Of a DNA stretch of 64,000 nucleotides, positions 37,201-48,855 are shown in pieces. The DNA is from Ricinus communis. Taxonomy: Eukaryota; Streptophyta; Magnoliopsida; Malpighiales; Euphorbiaceae. Under the pieces are notes generated by a model. That model ran no database searches. It had not been told where the DNA came from and was given only the letters and a program-made list of their open reading frames with translations. How positions within the stretch are numbered: the first letter of the stretch is position 1; each line of letters begins with the position of its first letter. The stretch is from the NCBI RefSeq assembly GCF_019578655.1, contig NC_063260.1, positions 25,506,888-25,570,887 on the forward strand. The letters are read 5' to 3'. A program made the translations under genes and the position numbers.

Positions 37201-38846
37201 TGAAGCATTAGTGTATATGTCTTCTAAATCTAGTCCTTTAGATACTCCATGCTTATGCTCCCCCTTTTACTATAATAATATATAGTTTCTACAAAAGATA
37301 CAAATCTAACAAAATTAATAGTGTCTAACATTTAAAGTATTCTGAACTAAAAGGCGTTCATTAGGTTTAAAATATTTTATTTACTTTCTCATGTCTTTGT
37401 TTTTTATCTATAATTTAAAATGCAAGTATTTATTGACCTACACAACAAAACAAATCACTTAAAGGAGTGTGTGGAACGGGAAAAACAAAGGTAAATAAAA
37501 TCAGTTAATGTTGATTTATTTCTTTCTTTGAAATATGAGAAATGCTTGTAATGTTTGTTTACCAGTTAAGAATCTATTTGCATTCTGTATTCCATAAGTT
37601 ACTACATAAAGAAGGAAATCATAAACGCAACATAATAAAGCCACATTTTATTACTGTTGGCAACTCCCGAATTAGAACTTCTAGTTAGGCATAAGAGAAC
37701 TGTCCATGAAAGAGTTCGAGAAGTGAAGATGAGAAAAAACGTGAACGTAACACAATGGATGAGATGTACCTGCAAGAGAGACCTTTCGCAGCCTGAATTA
37801 ACCTGCCTTCTTCGCACAAGAGCATCCCGTGCCCTGATTGCTTGGGCCCACAACTCATTGCCTTTATTGTCCTTGCATTTTGACAATGGTGGTATGTTCC
37901 CAATTGAAGGGTGGTCAGGAGATTTTGCAGCTTGAATCACCCAGTTCAGCATTCTTGATAGTGATTCTCGTTTTCTCTTCCGTGGACTAAACAATTTCTC
38001 CCCAATACTAGGATCCAAGATCACAACGTCGTCGCCATCATTATCGGTAGAACATTTTTCATTGTAAGGCTTCACCCGGCGCACAAGGTGCTCCTCGGCT
38101 AGGGCAGGGGTAGGGGGAGGATGGGCACATATGTCTGCAGACTTTCCCTTGCATTTGCCAGTATATTCTTGAAAATTTTCATCATCATCAGTATGTCTAC
38201 TACCAGCACTATGTACATCTTTAGTATCTGGCAGGCCTATTTTACTTTTCACAACATTGATACCGAAATTTTTGCTCTTTTTCTTATATTTTCCATCTTT
38301 CCCCTTTTTAGACCCATTTGATAACAACTTTCTAAACTCTGCCTCTAGTTCCATTGATAAGCAATTAAATTTCCCACCAGGTCGGCACTGCCCATTTCCC
38401 AATCTCCTACTACTGTTGCTTCCCCTCAACCACCTTTCCAACTCATACAGGTACTTAAAGTAGACTAATTTTACTGAAGCTGAAGCTGCAAGATCCAACC
38501 CTAGCTCTTTCACCACAAAACTCCAGAAGCCATTGACCAAATCAAATCCACCTCTCTTTCTTACCACCCGGAAAAGTTTAAATAAATCAAGCGATTTCCC
38601 ACCGCCAAGCAATGCTGGAATGGGCCTAAAGCTGCCTCTAGCAGCAGCCTCGTTGGCAAAAACCGAAAGAACCTGATCAAATAGGCATCTGAGCTTAACT
38701 TCGTGATCATCATCAGACTCTTCGACAGCATTATGATCCTTTACAGCATGATTCACATCAGGGCGACAAGTACTATCCTTAAATCCACTGGTAACATCAG
38801 CACAATCTAAAGAAGACCCGTTGGTTAACATCGACCATCCTGCCAT
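34270..38846 (-). CDS. ARID-ELM2-SANT domain nuclear protein (AtARID1-like)
   Basis: Two coding exons, 37770-38846 and 34270-35163, joined in phase 0, give 656 aa. The start MAGWSML and the domain order match the plant ARID/BRIGHT plus ELM2 plus Myb-like family (At2g46040 and At4g11400 type), DNA-binding regulators linked to chromatin and gene repression; At2g46040 acts in male gamete development. The ARID domain spans about 51-142, including KSLDLFKLFRVVRKRGGFD and the following helices. A basic and acidic low-complexity linker follows. The ELM2 core is near 450-490 (VGRRFQAEVPEW), and a SANT/Myb-like domain at about 549-602 (LRWTAEEEKRFKDVV, then YFNVFL) follows it. The 2.6-kb intron carries a MITE-like repeat. 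A donor-like GAG/GTAAGA near 39156 suggests a leader intron. The nuclear location is inferred from the basic regions. Confidence 0.93.
35305..35513. mobile_element. small hAT-MITE-like element in the ARID gene intron
   Basis: The left end has GTGTTTGGG and the right end reads GCCAAACAACCCC, an imperfect inverted repeat common to plant hAT-type MITEs. The interior has an inverted pairing of AGCAGGTTT near 35340 with AAACCTGCT near 35400, and a T-run. No clear 8-base target duplication was identified, so this is tentative. Confidence 0.35.
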
Positions 38847-39615
38847 AAGCCCCTACTATTTGTTTCTCTTCTTAGCTCATTGTCCTTGTGATCATAAATC
38901 AAAATAAAAGACAAGACCAAAACCAGAACCACAACAAATAAGAAATAAGAAATAAAGAGTACAAAACTCTCATCTTTAAGCCGTTTTCACAAATTGGTAT
39001 CAGGAAAATCATACAACAAAATTAACTCATAGCTGACAAAGAACTAGAAAGTTGACATAAATCTAGAAATCCTCTTAACATGGCATGCTACTGTTATTAA
39101 GGCCAAACAAAGTTGGCAGCTTTTTAACCCTATTTCATTTTCAAAGATTCTTACCTCATTTTCTGGGTATTGAATTGAATTTGCTCTTCTGAGCAATGTT
39201 TCTTTATTTGCAAAGCCACCAAATTCATGTAAAGAAAGTTGAAGAGACTGTACAAAAGAGAACAACCCAAAATTAAGGATACAGAAATCTGGATTCTTGA
39301 AAAAGCAGAACACAATTTAGAATTTAAAATTGAAAGCAAAAATAGTGGGATCTAACTGAACAATACAAAGAGACAAAAGATAAAATTTATGATTAGGGTC
39401 TCAATTCTCAATAATAATAAAGATTATAGATGGTAATTAACTTAATAACAAGCAATTAAAATCTCAACTTTACAAGAAAACAAAACATAAAATAGGTATA
39501 TAATTAATTTTCTTTTCCATTTTTATTTTTACCTGGGGTTATGCTATAGTGAATGTAAAAAGTAGGACAAGGGTTTGGGATTTAATTTGACAACAAAGCA
39601 GTTGACCATAACTGT

Positions 39616-39659
<44 letters not shown>

Positions 39660-40156
39660 ATTATTAATTTATAAACATAATTGATAATATTGGACAAAGT
39701 ATTAAATAATATAATGAATACAAATAAATGGATTCCATATACTCATAATAGTGTTAATAATATTAATTATTAAATTTTTATAAACATAAATTTAATTTAC
39801 CATTTTGTAAATTTTAAATACATAATTGATACTATAAATATTATTAGTATGCTACTTTTGAAGGCTATATATAATTATTTACTATAAAGTAATACATAAG
39901 CTAATATAATTAAAATATTATTTAATTTTAATTATTATTTAATTAAAAATATTGATTAGTAAATTAATATAAAAGTTACACTTAATTTAATATCAAAAAC
40001 ATAAAGAAACTTTTATATGTTAAAATAATAATATTATATAATGTTTTAATATGTAGAAAGAGAAATTGATAGATAGATAAATTAAATTTTAAAAATTCTA
40101 TAATATAAAGTAATAATTTTAATATATAAATATAATTTTAAAATGTAATTATTTTA
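38847..40156. other. 5' flank of the ARID gene and AT-rich spacer
   Basis: The near part likely contains the gene's leader, with a noncoding exon about 39156-39340 and an intron. Beyond it is AT-rich sequence including the (AT)n tract at 39618-39656. No further gene was seen. Confidence 0.5.
39618..39656. repeat. (AT)n microsatellite, about 19 copies
   Basis: A perfect AT dinucleotide run of about 39 bases after GTAAC and before GTTATT. Confidence 0.95.
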
Positions 40157-42726
40157 TGTTATGATCCGATCTATAGGTTCGTGACCGGCGTTAGGGAATG
40201 GATAGTTTAAGGCTATGAAATCCACTGTAAGTGATAAGCTATTTGTGTAGCTAAAGGCAGTGAACCTATCAATGCAAACTAGTACTAACGGTGAGTATTA
40301 ATATCGTATTCTCGGGTAAGGGTGATCCTAGAACTACTATAGCGTCTTATGATATCTAACCCTAATAAAATCAATGAAGTTGATATTCTATGATTAAATG
40401 TAAGCAAATGATTAACCAAGTGTTAGACAAACTGAAAGGATTTCGTGAAACAGCCAAAGGAAAAAAGCAAATCCAAAAGGACCTAAGCTAGTTGGATTTT
40501 AGTGAAGATAGCGATGATATTGATTATTAGTTGCAATTACCCATGGACGAATTCTTAATTGAATTCGGTTTCTATCTCGAGGTAGCCGAATTCCTAAATC
40601 TAAGAATCTAAAGTTGGAATCTCTTCCTAACGATCGATTATTAAATTAGCATTAAGTTTTAATCCGCCTCTATTAAGCTTTATTAATTCTTAATCCGGCT
40701 AGTCAACTACCTTTATCTCTAAGTGATCATTAACCAGTTATTGCTATTCAAATTTCTAATTACTAAATGAATTTCTCAATTACATAAAGCAATATAAACA
40801 CCACAACTCACAATGTCTCATAAATAATGTGATTTCTCATTAATAATGAAAGTAAGAAGAGATAAGCATTGATAATCAAAGTCTCATAAACATTAAAAAC
40901 AATCCAACAACATAGGAACCCCAATGGGTTTAACAAATTTAGTTACTCATACTAATAAGCAAACACAAAATAAAAAATAAATTTAGAAAAGTAAATTGAA
41001 AGCATGTACACCCTTCTTCTTCAAGTTGGATGAAAAATCCTAAATTCCCAATTCTGAATGATGAACCCTAAATTGCCTCTTGAATGCCTCCAAATCTACT
41101 CTTGATCTTCAATTTGATGTTAAAAACCAATATAATCCTTCCTTCAATAGATGAAATAGTCTCCTAAAGTCGAATATTGAAGTCTAAAAAAAGATGGCTT
41201 ATGCATTTATGTGTAAAATCAAGTGAGAAAATCGAACCCTAAATCAATAAATCGCATTTGCCTATATAAATCTCTCAACATGGCCGTGGTCAAGCCCGTG
41301 CTGATAAGCACAGGCGGAGTCCATGCTATGCTGGACCTCCGTGTCCCGCAACTTAAGGCTTCTTTCTAGTCATGTCCTCGCCGGTGCTGAGCCACCGCGG
41401 GCCGTGGTGGCCTCGAAAATCGTGCCAAAATGGCACTCTTGAGGGTCAAGTTTTGATGGTTCAGCACGGCCAGAGTCCAGGCCGTGCTCAACCTTGGGAT
41501 GCTAGTCCTTACTCAATTTTGATGGGTTCTGGCCCGTAATTACACGTATTTCTCTCGATTACTGATAATGTCTATCGATAATGACCTGAAACATAAAAGG
41601 AACCAAAACACAGGTGATTCTGGTATAAAACAAGATAACTATGCACAAAAATGTAACTAATTGGGCATATAACCATGTATAAAATAATGCCCATTAGTAA
41701 GCCTAACTAGCTAATGATCCAAATAATCGCATACATGAATATCTATTTTTTAAATAAACCAACAATTCATTCACAAATCACCGCACAATTAAATTAATTC
41801 TTCAACTAGATTACTAGAAAATTTTCTATAATTTTTAACAAACCAAGATAAAATATAAAGTACCAAGTACACTACTGCGGAGAGTCTAGAATTTCAAATA
41901 ATTTAAAATACAAAAGTTAAGATTTAATTACAATAACCCGAAAGGAAATTAAAGTCGGGCTACAATTGAGACTGTCAATCTCGAGAGTAAGTTAAAATCA
42001 TATATTTGAAATAAAGTAGCCATAAAAATATACATATGCAATGGTTGATAAAATAATATGGAACATCCCAAATAATAAGTGCGTGTCATAGTATAATTTA
42101 AAAGTAAATAATTTTTAACTCATAAGGGACGAGCACTTCAGCAGGATCCTAACTTCAATACTAGCAGCCTTTCGGCTCTCTTATCCCAATAGGACTAGCG
42201 TCCAGAAAGCAAAGCTCAACCAGGGTCCTTAAATCCAGTTTGGTCACTTGATTCCCAATATAGCCGGCACCTAGAGGGCAACGCTCGACCAAAGACCTTT
42301 CCTCCAACAATCAATTTCTTACAACCCAAAGAGTTATACTCAACCAGGGTAAATCTCAAAAATATTCTTTTGTTACCTATCTCTGATTAATACCGGTGTG
42401 CACGAGATCCTGATGCAACCTATCAGATGGCATGTTCTACTGCCGTTTCATTCCGAGTCAATATGCAATCATAATATCGACAATATGGAAAATGATATAA
42501 ATAGAAAGCAAATTAACTATTGTTCAATAACTTACTAAATAATATTGAACAACACATATATTGTAGACATAAACTTAATTAAGTAAATAATAAATAGATA
42601 ATTAAATCCATAAATCGATTATTTAGATGAATAATAAATAACTAATCTAAATTTATAAATCAATTAATTGGATAAATAATAAATAAATAATTTAAATCTA
42701 TAAATCAATTAATTAGATATAGAATA
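40157..42726 (+). repeat. LTR-like sequence, copy A (truncated, with nested insertion)
   Basis: Begins TGTTATGATCCGATC and GTTCGTGACCGGCGTTAGG, matching the start of copy B at 42727. After about 70 bases it is interrupted (40226-41693), then resumes, with 41694-42720 matching about 42798-43835 of copy B through shared words such as GGAGAGTCTAGAAT, GTCGGGCTAC, ATAGCCGGC and GATTAATACCGGTG. It stops where copy B continues for another 1.1 kb, so it is truncated. No polyprotein lies between the copies. Confidence 0.75.
40226..41693 (-). mobile_element. nested solo-LTR-like insertion
   Basis: A 1.47-kb insert that interrupts copy A. The ends read TGTAAGTG and ATGCCCA on the plus strand, hence TG...CA in either direction. 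It contains a GC-rich section (41280-41530) with repeats of GCACGG and GGCCGTG, unlike the surrounding AT-rich DNA, and no coding frame. No matching 5-base flanks were found (TCCAC left, TTAGT right), so the exact ends are uncertain. Orientation is a guess. Confidence 0.5.
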
Positions 42727-44960
42727 TGTCACCACTCGATATGTGGGCCCGTGACCGGCGCTAGAAAATTGGTAGACTTAAGACCACCGAAACTCATAGC
42801 AAGTCTAATTAGCCAATGATCCAAATAAACGCATACATGATTATATACTATTAAAATAAACCAACAGTTCACTCACAACTCTACACATAGTTAAATTAAT
42901 CCTCCAACTAGTTTACTAGCAAAGTTTTCATAATTTTTAACAGATCAAATTAAAATATAAGGTATAAAATATATTATTACGAAGAGTCTAGAATTCCAAA
43001 TAATTTAAAATACAAAAGTTAAGATTTAATTACAATAAGTCTGAAAGGAAAAGGGAAGTCGGGCTACAAAAAGAAGTCGGTGGAGAACCTAGCTGTCACT
43101 TGAAAAATTTAAAATTGAGACTGTCAGTCTCGGGAGTGAGTTAAAATCAAATATCTAAAGTAAAGCATCCATAAATATACATATGCAATAGTTGATAAAA
43201 TAATGTAGAACATTATAAAATAATAAGTACGTGTCATAACATAATTTAAAAATAAATAATTTTTAATTCATAAGGGATTAGCACTTCAAAAAAACCTTAA
43301 CCTCAATACTAGTAGCTATTTGGCTTTCTTATTCCAATAGGATTGGAGTCTAGAGAGCGAAGCTCAACCAGGGTCCTTAAATCCAACATGGTCTCTTGAT
43401 TTTCAATATAGCCGGCGCCCAGACAGCAACGCTCAACTAGAGACCTTTCCTCCGGCAATCAATTCTCACAGCGCAGAAAGTTATACTCAACCAGGGCAAA
43501 TTTCAAAAATATTCTTTTGCTTCCTGCCTCTGATTAATACCGGTGCACACACGGTCATGATGCAACCCATCAGGTGGCATATTCTACTGTCGTCTCATCC
43601 TGAGTCAATATGAAATCATAATATTAACAATATGAAAAATGATATAAATAGCAAACAATTTAATTATTGTTCAATAATTTATTAAATAATACTGAAAAAC
43701 ACATAAACTTAATTAATTAGGTAAATAGTAAATAGATAATTAATTCCATAAATCGATTATTTAGATGAATAATAAATTAGATAATTAATAAATAAATAAT
43801 TTAAATTTATGAATCATTTAATTAAATATAAAATAAGAAATAATAAAAATTTTAAAGTAATATCCATCGTAACAATATATATACACGATGATAATAATAT
43901 ACGTAATAATTATTAATAAAAATGCTATAAAATTTGGCATGGCACATATGTAGATGATATATGATTTTAACTCACAGTTTTGTCGCGCTCCGCAGTCTGC
44001 TCCTATGCCTCGGATGGAGCCGGCTATACTGACGAATTATCTATTCACGAAAATAACTTAATTAATAAGATATTCATAATTTTTTATAGACCTGGACTCC
44101 TAGATTAGATTGTCTAAGAAATTCTACCGAAAATTCGGCAGAATTTTTTCTAAAATATGAACGTTTACCTCCTTTATAACGGGTCCAGAGCCTGCTAGAA
44201 ATAATTCAAATATTTCACAATTATTTAATGGGAGTTGGGCCACCCAAACTGCATTATTTTCCAACTTTGCAACACAACTCAAATCACAATACAAAATTAA
44301 CAGTCTCGCAAAGTAATAATATTATTCACGACACAATTATTTTCTCGCATTTAATTTAATTAATCACAGCTTCAATTTACACAATAAAATAGTAATTCCT
44401 TCTATAATTAATCTGCAATATTTCTAGGATCAAGCTATTAATTAATTAAATAATTTAATTAATTATTAATAACTAACAATTGATACATCAAAAATTTTCT
44501 AATTATTTTAAAATAATTTTCAAGGTCTAAATAAAATTATACCAAGTCGAAATCCAAAATTCTGCGAAAAACACTAGGGTCCAAAAGTTGGTACCGCCAA
44601 CAGTGTTGGATTTCGAATCCGGAGATATCTATGCAAAGCTTGAGTTGCGAGGAGTTTAGAAACACCAAAACCATTGCCTAATCCTTGCTGGAAGCCGCTA
44701 GATCGCGGTGAGAAGGGAGTTGCTCCGGTGATACTCTCCTGAGGCTGCTGGCGGAGGAAAAACGGCGGGGAGGAGCTGGTTTAGGGTTGTCAACGGTGGG
44801 GAGCTTGATTCCAGCGTCAGACAGGCGAGAGGGCAATGATAGGTGGTTGTTCTTGCGGTGGCAGCGAGGGAGGAAATATTCCTTCCTCCAACTCGTCATC
44901 GACAACAAGAAATGAGAAGAAGAAGACGACACTAGCAAAGGAGGAGAAAAAAGAAGTTTG
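42727..44960 (+). repeat. LTR-like sequence, copy B
   Basis: Starts TGTCACCACTCGATA and GGGCCCGTGACCGGCGC directly after copy A. The first 1.1 kb is homologous to copy A; the rest to about 44960 lacks a partner here. The end region holds a GC-richer section with a minus-strand 86-codon open frame (44678-44938) of Ser/Arg/Pro-rich composition, as often seen in the LTR leader of plant Ty3 elements. The right end is approximate. Confidence 0.6.
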
Positions 44961-47557
44961 CGGCAGTGAATATAAATAAAATTGACTACTTTTTTAATTA
45001 CAAATCACGAGTATTATATTTTATTTGAATATTAATATATATAAATATAATTATATATTAACTGACAAATTGTTGTCATCATTTATTATAATTATAAGCC
45101 TAAATGTAGTATATTAATTACATTATTACTCGTCATTTTAAATATAATTAAAGATTCTTAAAAATATTAAAAATATTTTATTGAATTTGATTGCAATATT
45201 TTTGAAATTATGTCATTTATTAAAATAATTTATAATCAAACTTATAATAATAGTTCATTCGATGTACACATAAATTTTATCATTTTGTATCAATGATTTT
45301 TTTTTTCTTTAAAAATTAAAATAAAAAAATTAATTTCATTCCTTTGTGTTTCAAAGTGGAATCAACAAAATGAAAACTTTGATTGTATTTTAATAAGTTT
45401 GAACAAAATATATAAATTAAATAGGGAATCACAACTTGTTTTGTAGAAAGAAAACGATCTTGGTTATTCTTTTAATTGCTGATTATCGTCCAAATTTCAT
45501 TGAGGGACAGGTAATTATAATTTCAAAAACATGAAAATAGAGTTAGATTATTATGATTTTGAATATTTTTCTTTTATTTATGACCGGAATGATAACTCTT
45601 CAACTTTATTGTTATGAGAAGATAAGAGCCCCTAAAATTCTATTATATCATTTATTAAGTTTTCCTATGGATAAATATTTTTTATTGTTTAAGTAAGATA
45701 CTCAAATTATACATCATTTATTCAATGATTAAATACAAATACAAAAGAGCCAAAATTCTTTTTAAAATTAATGACGTAGCTCGATTAATCTATTGATAAG
45801 ATTAATTATGTATTTTTAAATTTTTTTTTTTTTTCTGGCAGTGTAAAATATAAAAAGATTAAAAATTAAATAAAAATACATATCTTTATATTTATGTCTT
45901 TATCGCATGTATACTAATAACAAATTCATAAGAAATAAAAATTGTTTTTGCATTATTTCAAGTTTTCAAGAAATACATACTTATAAGATTAGAAAAGTTT
46001 TATTTGCTTTAAATGATTATTTGTTCTCATATAAATATGCAGCCTTCTTAAACTACCTGTTTACAAGGTATTTTTTATTATTATTTTAGACAAGAAAAGA
46101 AAAAAGAAAAATTATTCATATATTACAAAGAAAAAGTCTTCATTCTCAAAAAAAGAGTCCTGCCCGGATCAGGACATATGTGATGGGCTCTTTATGTAAA
46201 ATCGACCCACCTCCGTTCATCTTGTTCCACGAAGACCCAGCTCAGGAAAGCTTTCTTCTTCTTGTTATTATTATTATTATTGTTGCTGTTCTTTTTTGCT
46301 TTTTACAGATTACAATACAAACTCTCTTTATTCTTTTAATTCTCCATTAATCCATTAAATTACATAAGTAGTCCATTATCATTAGTCACATTAAAATTTC
46401 AAAGTTGCAGTGTAAATACACAAATAAACACCTATAATTTCTTACTTTTCTGATTGAAGAGAGAGAAGCAAATCTTTCAAATTTGATGCCCTAACCAGTT
46501 GCATCATAGAACATGTTCTCTGCCCAAAAAAGCTTTTCCCGTAGTTATTTAAATGGTATTAAAAAGAGCATAAAGATGAAAGTTGCTCCACAAATAACTG
46601 TTTACCCGCTCATTAAGTGAGAATCTTCTGTAGCAGGCAGGTCCAATTATTAGAATCTCTTCTGAAACAAGAGGAAAATAGTCATTCCCTGGTGTATTAA
46701 ATTTCTTGTATCTAACAGAGGTGGAAAAGGAAAAAAAAAAAATGAAAGAAAAAAGGATGTATGCATTTTAAATCAATGTCAATACACCAAGTAACTTGCA
46801 TTTGCAAGTTCCCATGTCAACTGCAGTAAACTGAAGGCTTCAAAATGTGGTGGATATCATTATCAGCAAATCAACAAAACCAAACCTTCATGTAAAAATT
46901 GGACCGAGTATTATATACATAAATCATCCAGAAAAACAATGACTCCTTTTTTCATCCTTCCTTACACTGACCATGTAACCCCACAAGCAGATAAAATGAA
47001 GACAACAGTAACAGCCATACGTCGTTTACATAAACAGTTAAAAAGAAAGAAGCAACTGTCATCGGTATTCAATTTGCAAACTGTAGAAAAGCTATACTGT
47101 GAGAGAGGGGAATGAAGGGGAGAACCCAACTGTTGACTTCTTTCTGTGGGCAATAACAAAATATTTGGTCAAACTATGTGATTTCAGGCATTATATCACC
47201 TGCACTATTTTGAAACAAGTACGGAAGCAATGGACAAAAGGAATGGTGTAGGATGAGCTGCTCCCTATTGTCATTTCTATTTCTTCCCTCCAATCCCCCT
47301 CTCCTCTTCTCTTTTTTTTCCCCCTATTTTTTTCCTTCCCCATTTTCTTTTTCCTGCAAAAATTAACACATTCTGCATTGACATGGCACTGAGACTTTAA
47401 AAAAATAAAACGAATAGCTGCAGCCAAATCTGTGGCAACCATTGAAGAGTCGCTGCAACAGAACTTAAAACTTTTGTGCATTTCTATATTTTCGCTTCTC
47501 ATACTTAAATTTCAAACAGCTAGGAACTTGATCAAGGTTGAAATTTCTGCTTAACCA
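44961..47557. other. AT-rich intergenic DNA
   Basis: No gene recognised. A short (TTA)n run lies at about 46266-46281. Toward the right end is the likely 3' UTR of the minus-strand RING gene. Confidence 0.5.
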
Positions 47558-48855
47558 CTAATCAAGAGGAGGATCAATTATCATCTCCTGCATTTCCAGA
47601 AAGCAAAACATGCTGTTACCCATCAATGCTAATGGAAGATATTATCAGATCAAATGATCAGTGAATAAACTTTACTAGGCAAACCTTATCACAAACAGGA
47701 CACGTGTCACTTCTTTCCATCCATTCAAGAATGCATGATAGGTGAAAATGGTGCTCACATTTTGTGGTTATTTTTGGATTCTCCGCATCATACTCTGCAG
47801 AGAGCAGAAGAAAGCTTAGATGATGCATCAGTACCAGCACAACAAAAAGTAGAATACGCCTAAAACAACCAAAAGGAAGTAATTTTATTACAATAAGAAG
47901 CATACAACTTGCAAGAGATGAAAAGAAAATATGGTAACATTACCTTCTAGACAAGTGGGACAAACATCCTCTTCCTCTGTTGCAGAAACAAGAAGCTCAA
48001 CTGACTTTGAGAATTCAACTTCTAGCTCCTTTGCTGAATCAAGTTCTAAATTAGTTTGTGCCTTACAGTCCGGCTCTTTCACATCCTCACACTTAATTGA
48101 AGTTTCTCGAGTATTAGTATAGGTTGTTTCTTGAACAGAACCAGAATTTGTTGTTTGCACTGTTCCATCATCTTTATCAGAAGAAGTTTCCTGAGCCCCT
48201 TGTGGTGTTTGGGGACATCCTATAGCCATTTCAAATGGGATAGGAGGAGGGGGTGGCCTATAAGCATCAGGGACTGATGTGTCAAGGTTTGTATCAACCA
48301 GGAGTCCTGTTGAGAGGGTAGCCACAGAACCATGGCGAGATGATAGCGGGACATGCTCTTCTGATGCTCTAGGGTACTGCAGAAGGAGTGAGAATTCCTA
48401 GTAATTACTATAACAAATAACATATCCAATTTCTTTACTCTCAGAGGGCCATAACTGAGCAACTGAATCCATTGTATCAAGAATTAACACAACGAGATAT
48501 CTAGCAATAGATTGAGTTTCTTTCTCTGAGCATGAGGGAATTGACCACCAAGTCAAAATGAAATAATAACAGTGCATACAGTATCTCAACTGGTTTCTAA
48601 TGCTCTCCGAGCAGCACCTACTAGCTGAACACACTAACGCTAGACAATTTTTATTCTTTTTTTCTCAAAATAACCTTAACATTCACAATAAGAAAGACGG
48701 TATACATATATTTCCAACGGAGACAAAACACAATTAAAAGAAACAAAGCATCTAATCAAAACAAGAGAAGCAAAGAGTAAAGTACTGACATAATAATAAG
48801 CAGGTGCACTATTTATTTCAGCTCCCTTAGAGGAACAGCAACAGCAACCTCCCAT
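47558..48855 (-). CDS. RING-H2 E3 ubiquitin ligase, RHB1A-like
   Basis: Four coding exons, 48790-48855, 47944-48376, 47685-47794 and 47558-47587, in frame at each junction, give 212 aa. The start MGGCCCCSS offers a glycine-2 myristoylation context with a run of cysteines that may be palmitoylated, suggesting membrane attachment. The middle is acidic and Ser/Thr/Glu-rich. The RING-H2 domain lies at 162-203: CPTC, CEHHFHLSC, WMERSDTCPVC, which keeps all eight zinc ligands in C3H2C3 order. The end EMIIDPPLD is typical of the RHB1A/At3g02290-type family. The first donor is GTCAGT rather than the common GTAAGT. It probably transfers ubiquitin from an E2; its substrate is unknown. A noncoding leader exon near 49260-49440 is likely. 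Confidence 0.93.

Noticed and set aside
37150..37330. Possible further transposon in the ARID intron
   Set aside because: Some words recall common plant repeats, but no inverted or direct ends could be found.
37657..37935. Open frame antisense to the first ARID exon
   Set aside because: Opposite-strand shadow; no domain or splice support.
44678..44938. 86-codon Ser/Arg/Pro-rich minus-strand frame as a gene
   Set aside because: It lies in LTR-like sequence and resembles repeat-derived GC-rich leader DNA; no domain was recognised.
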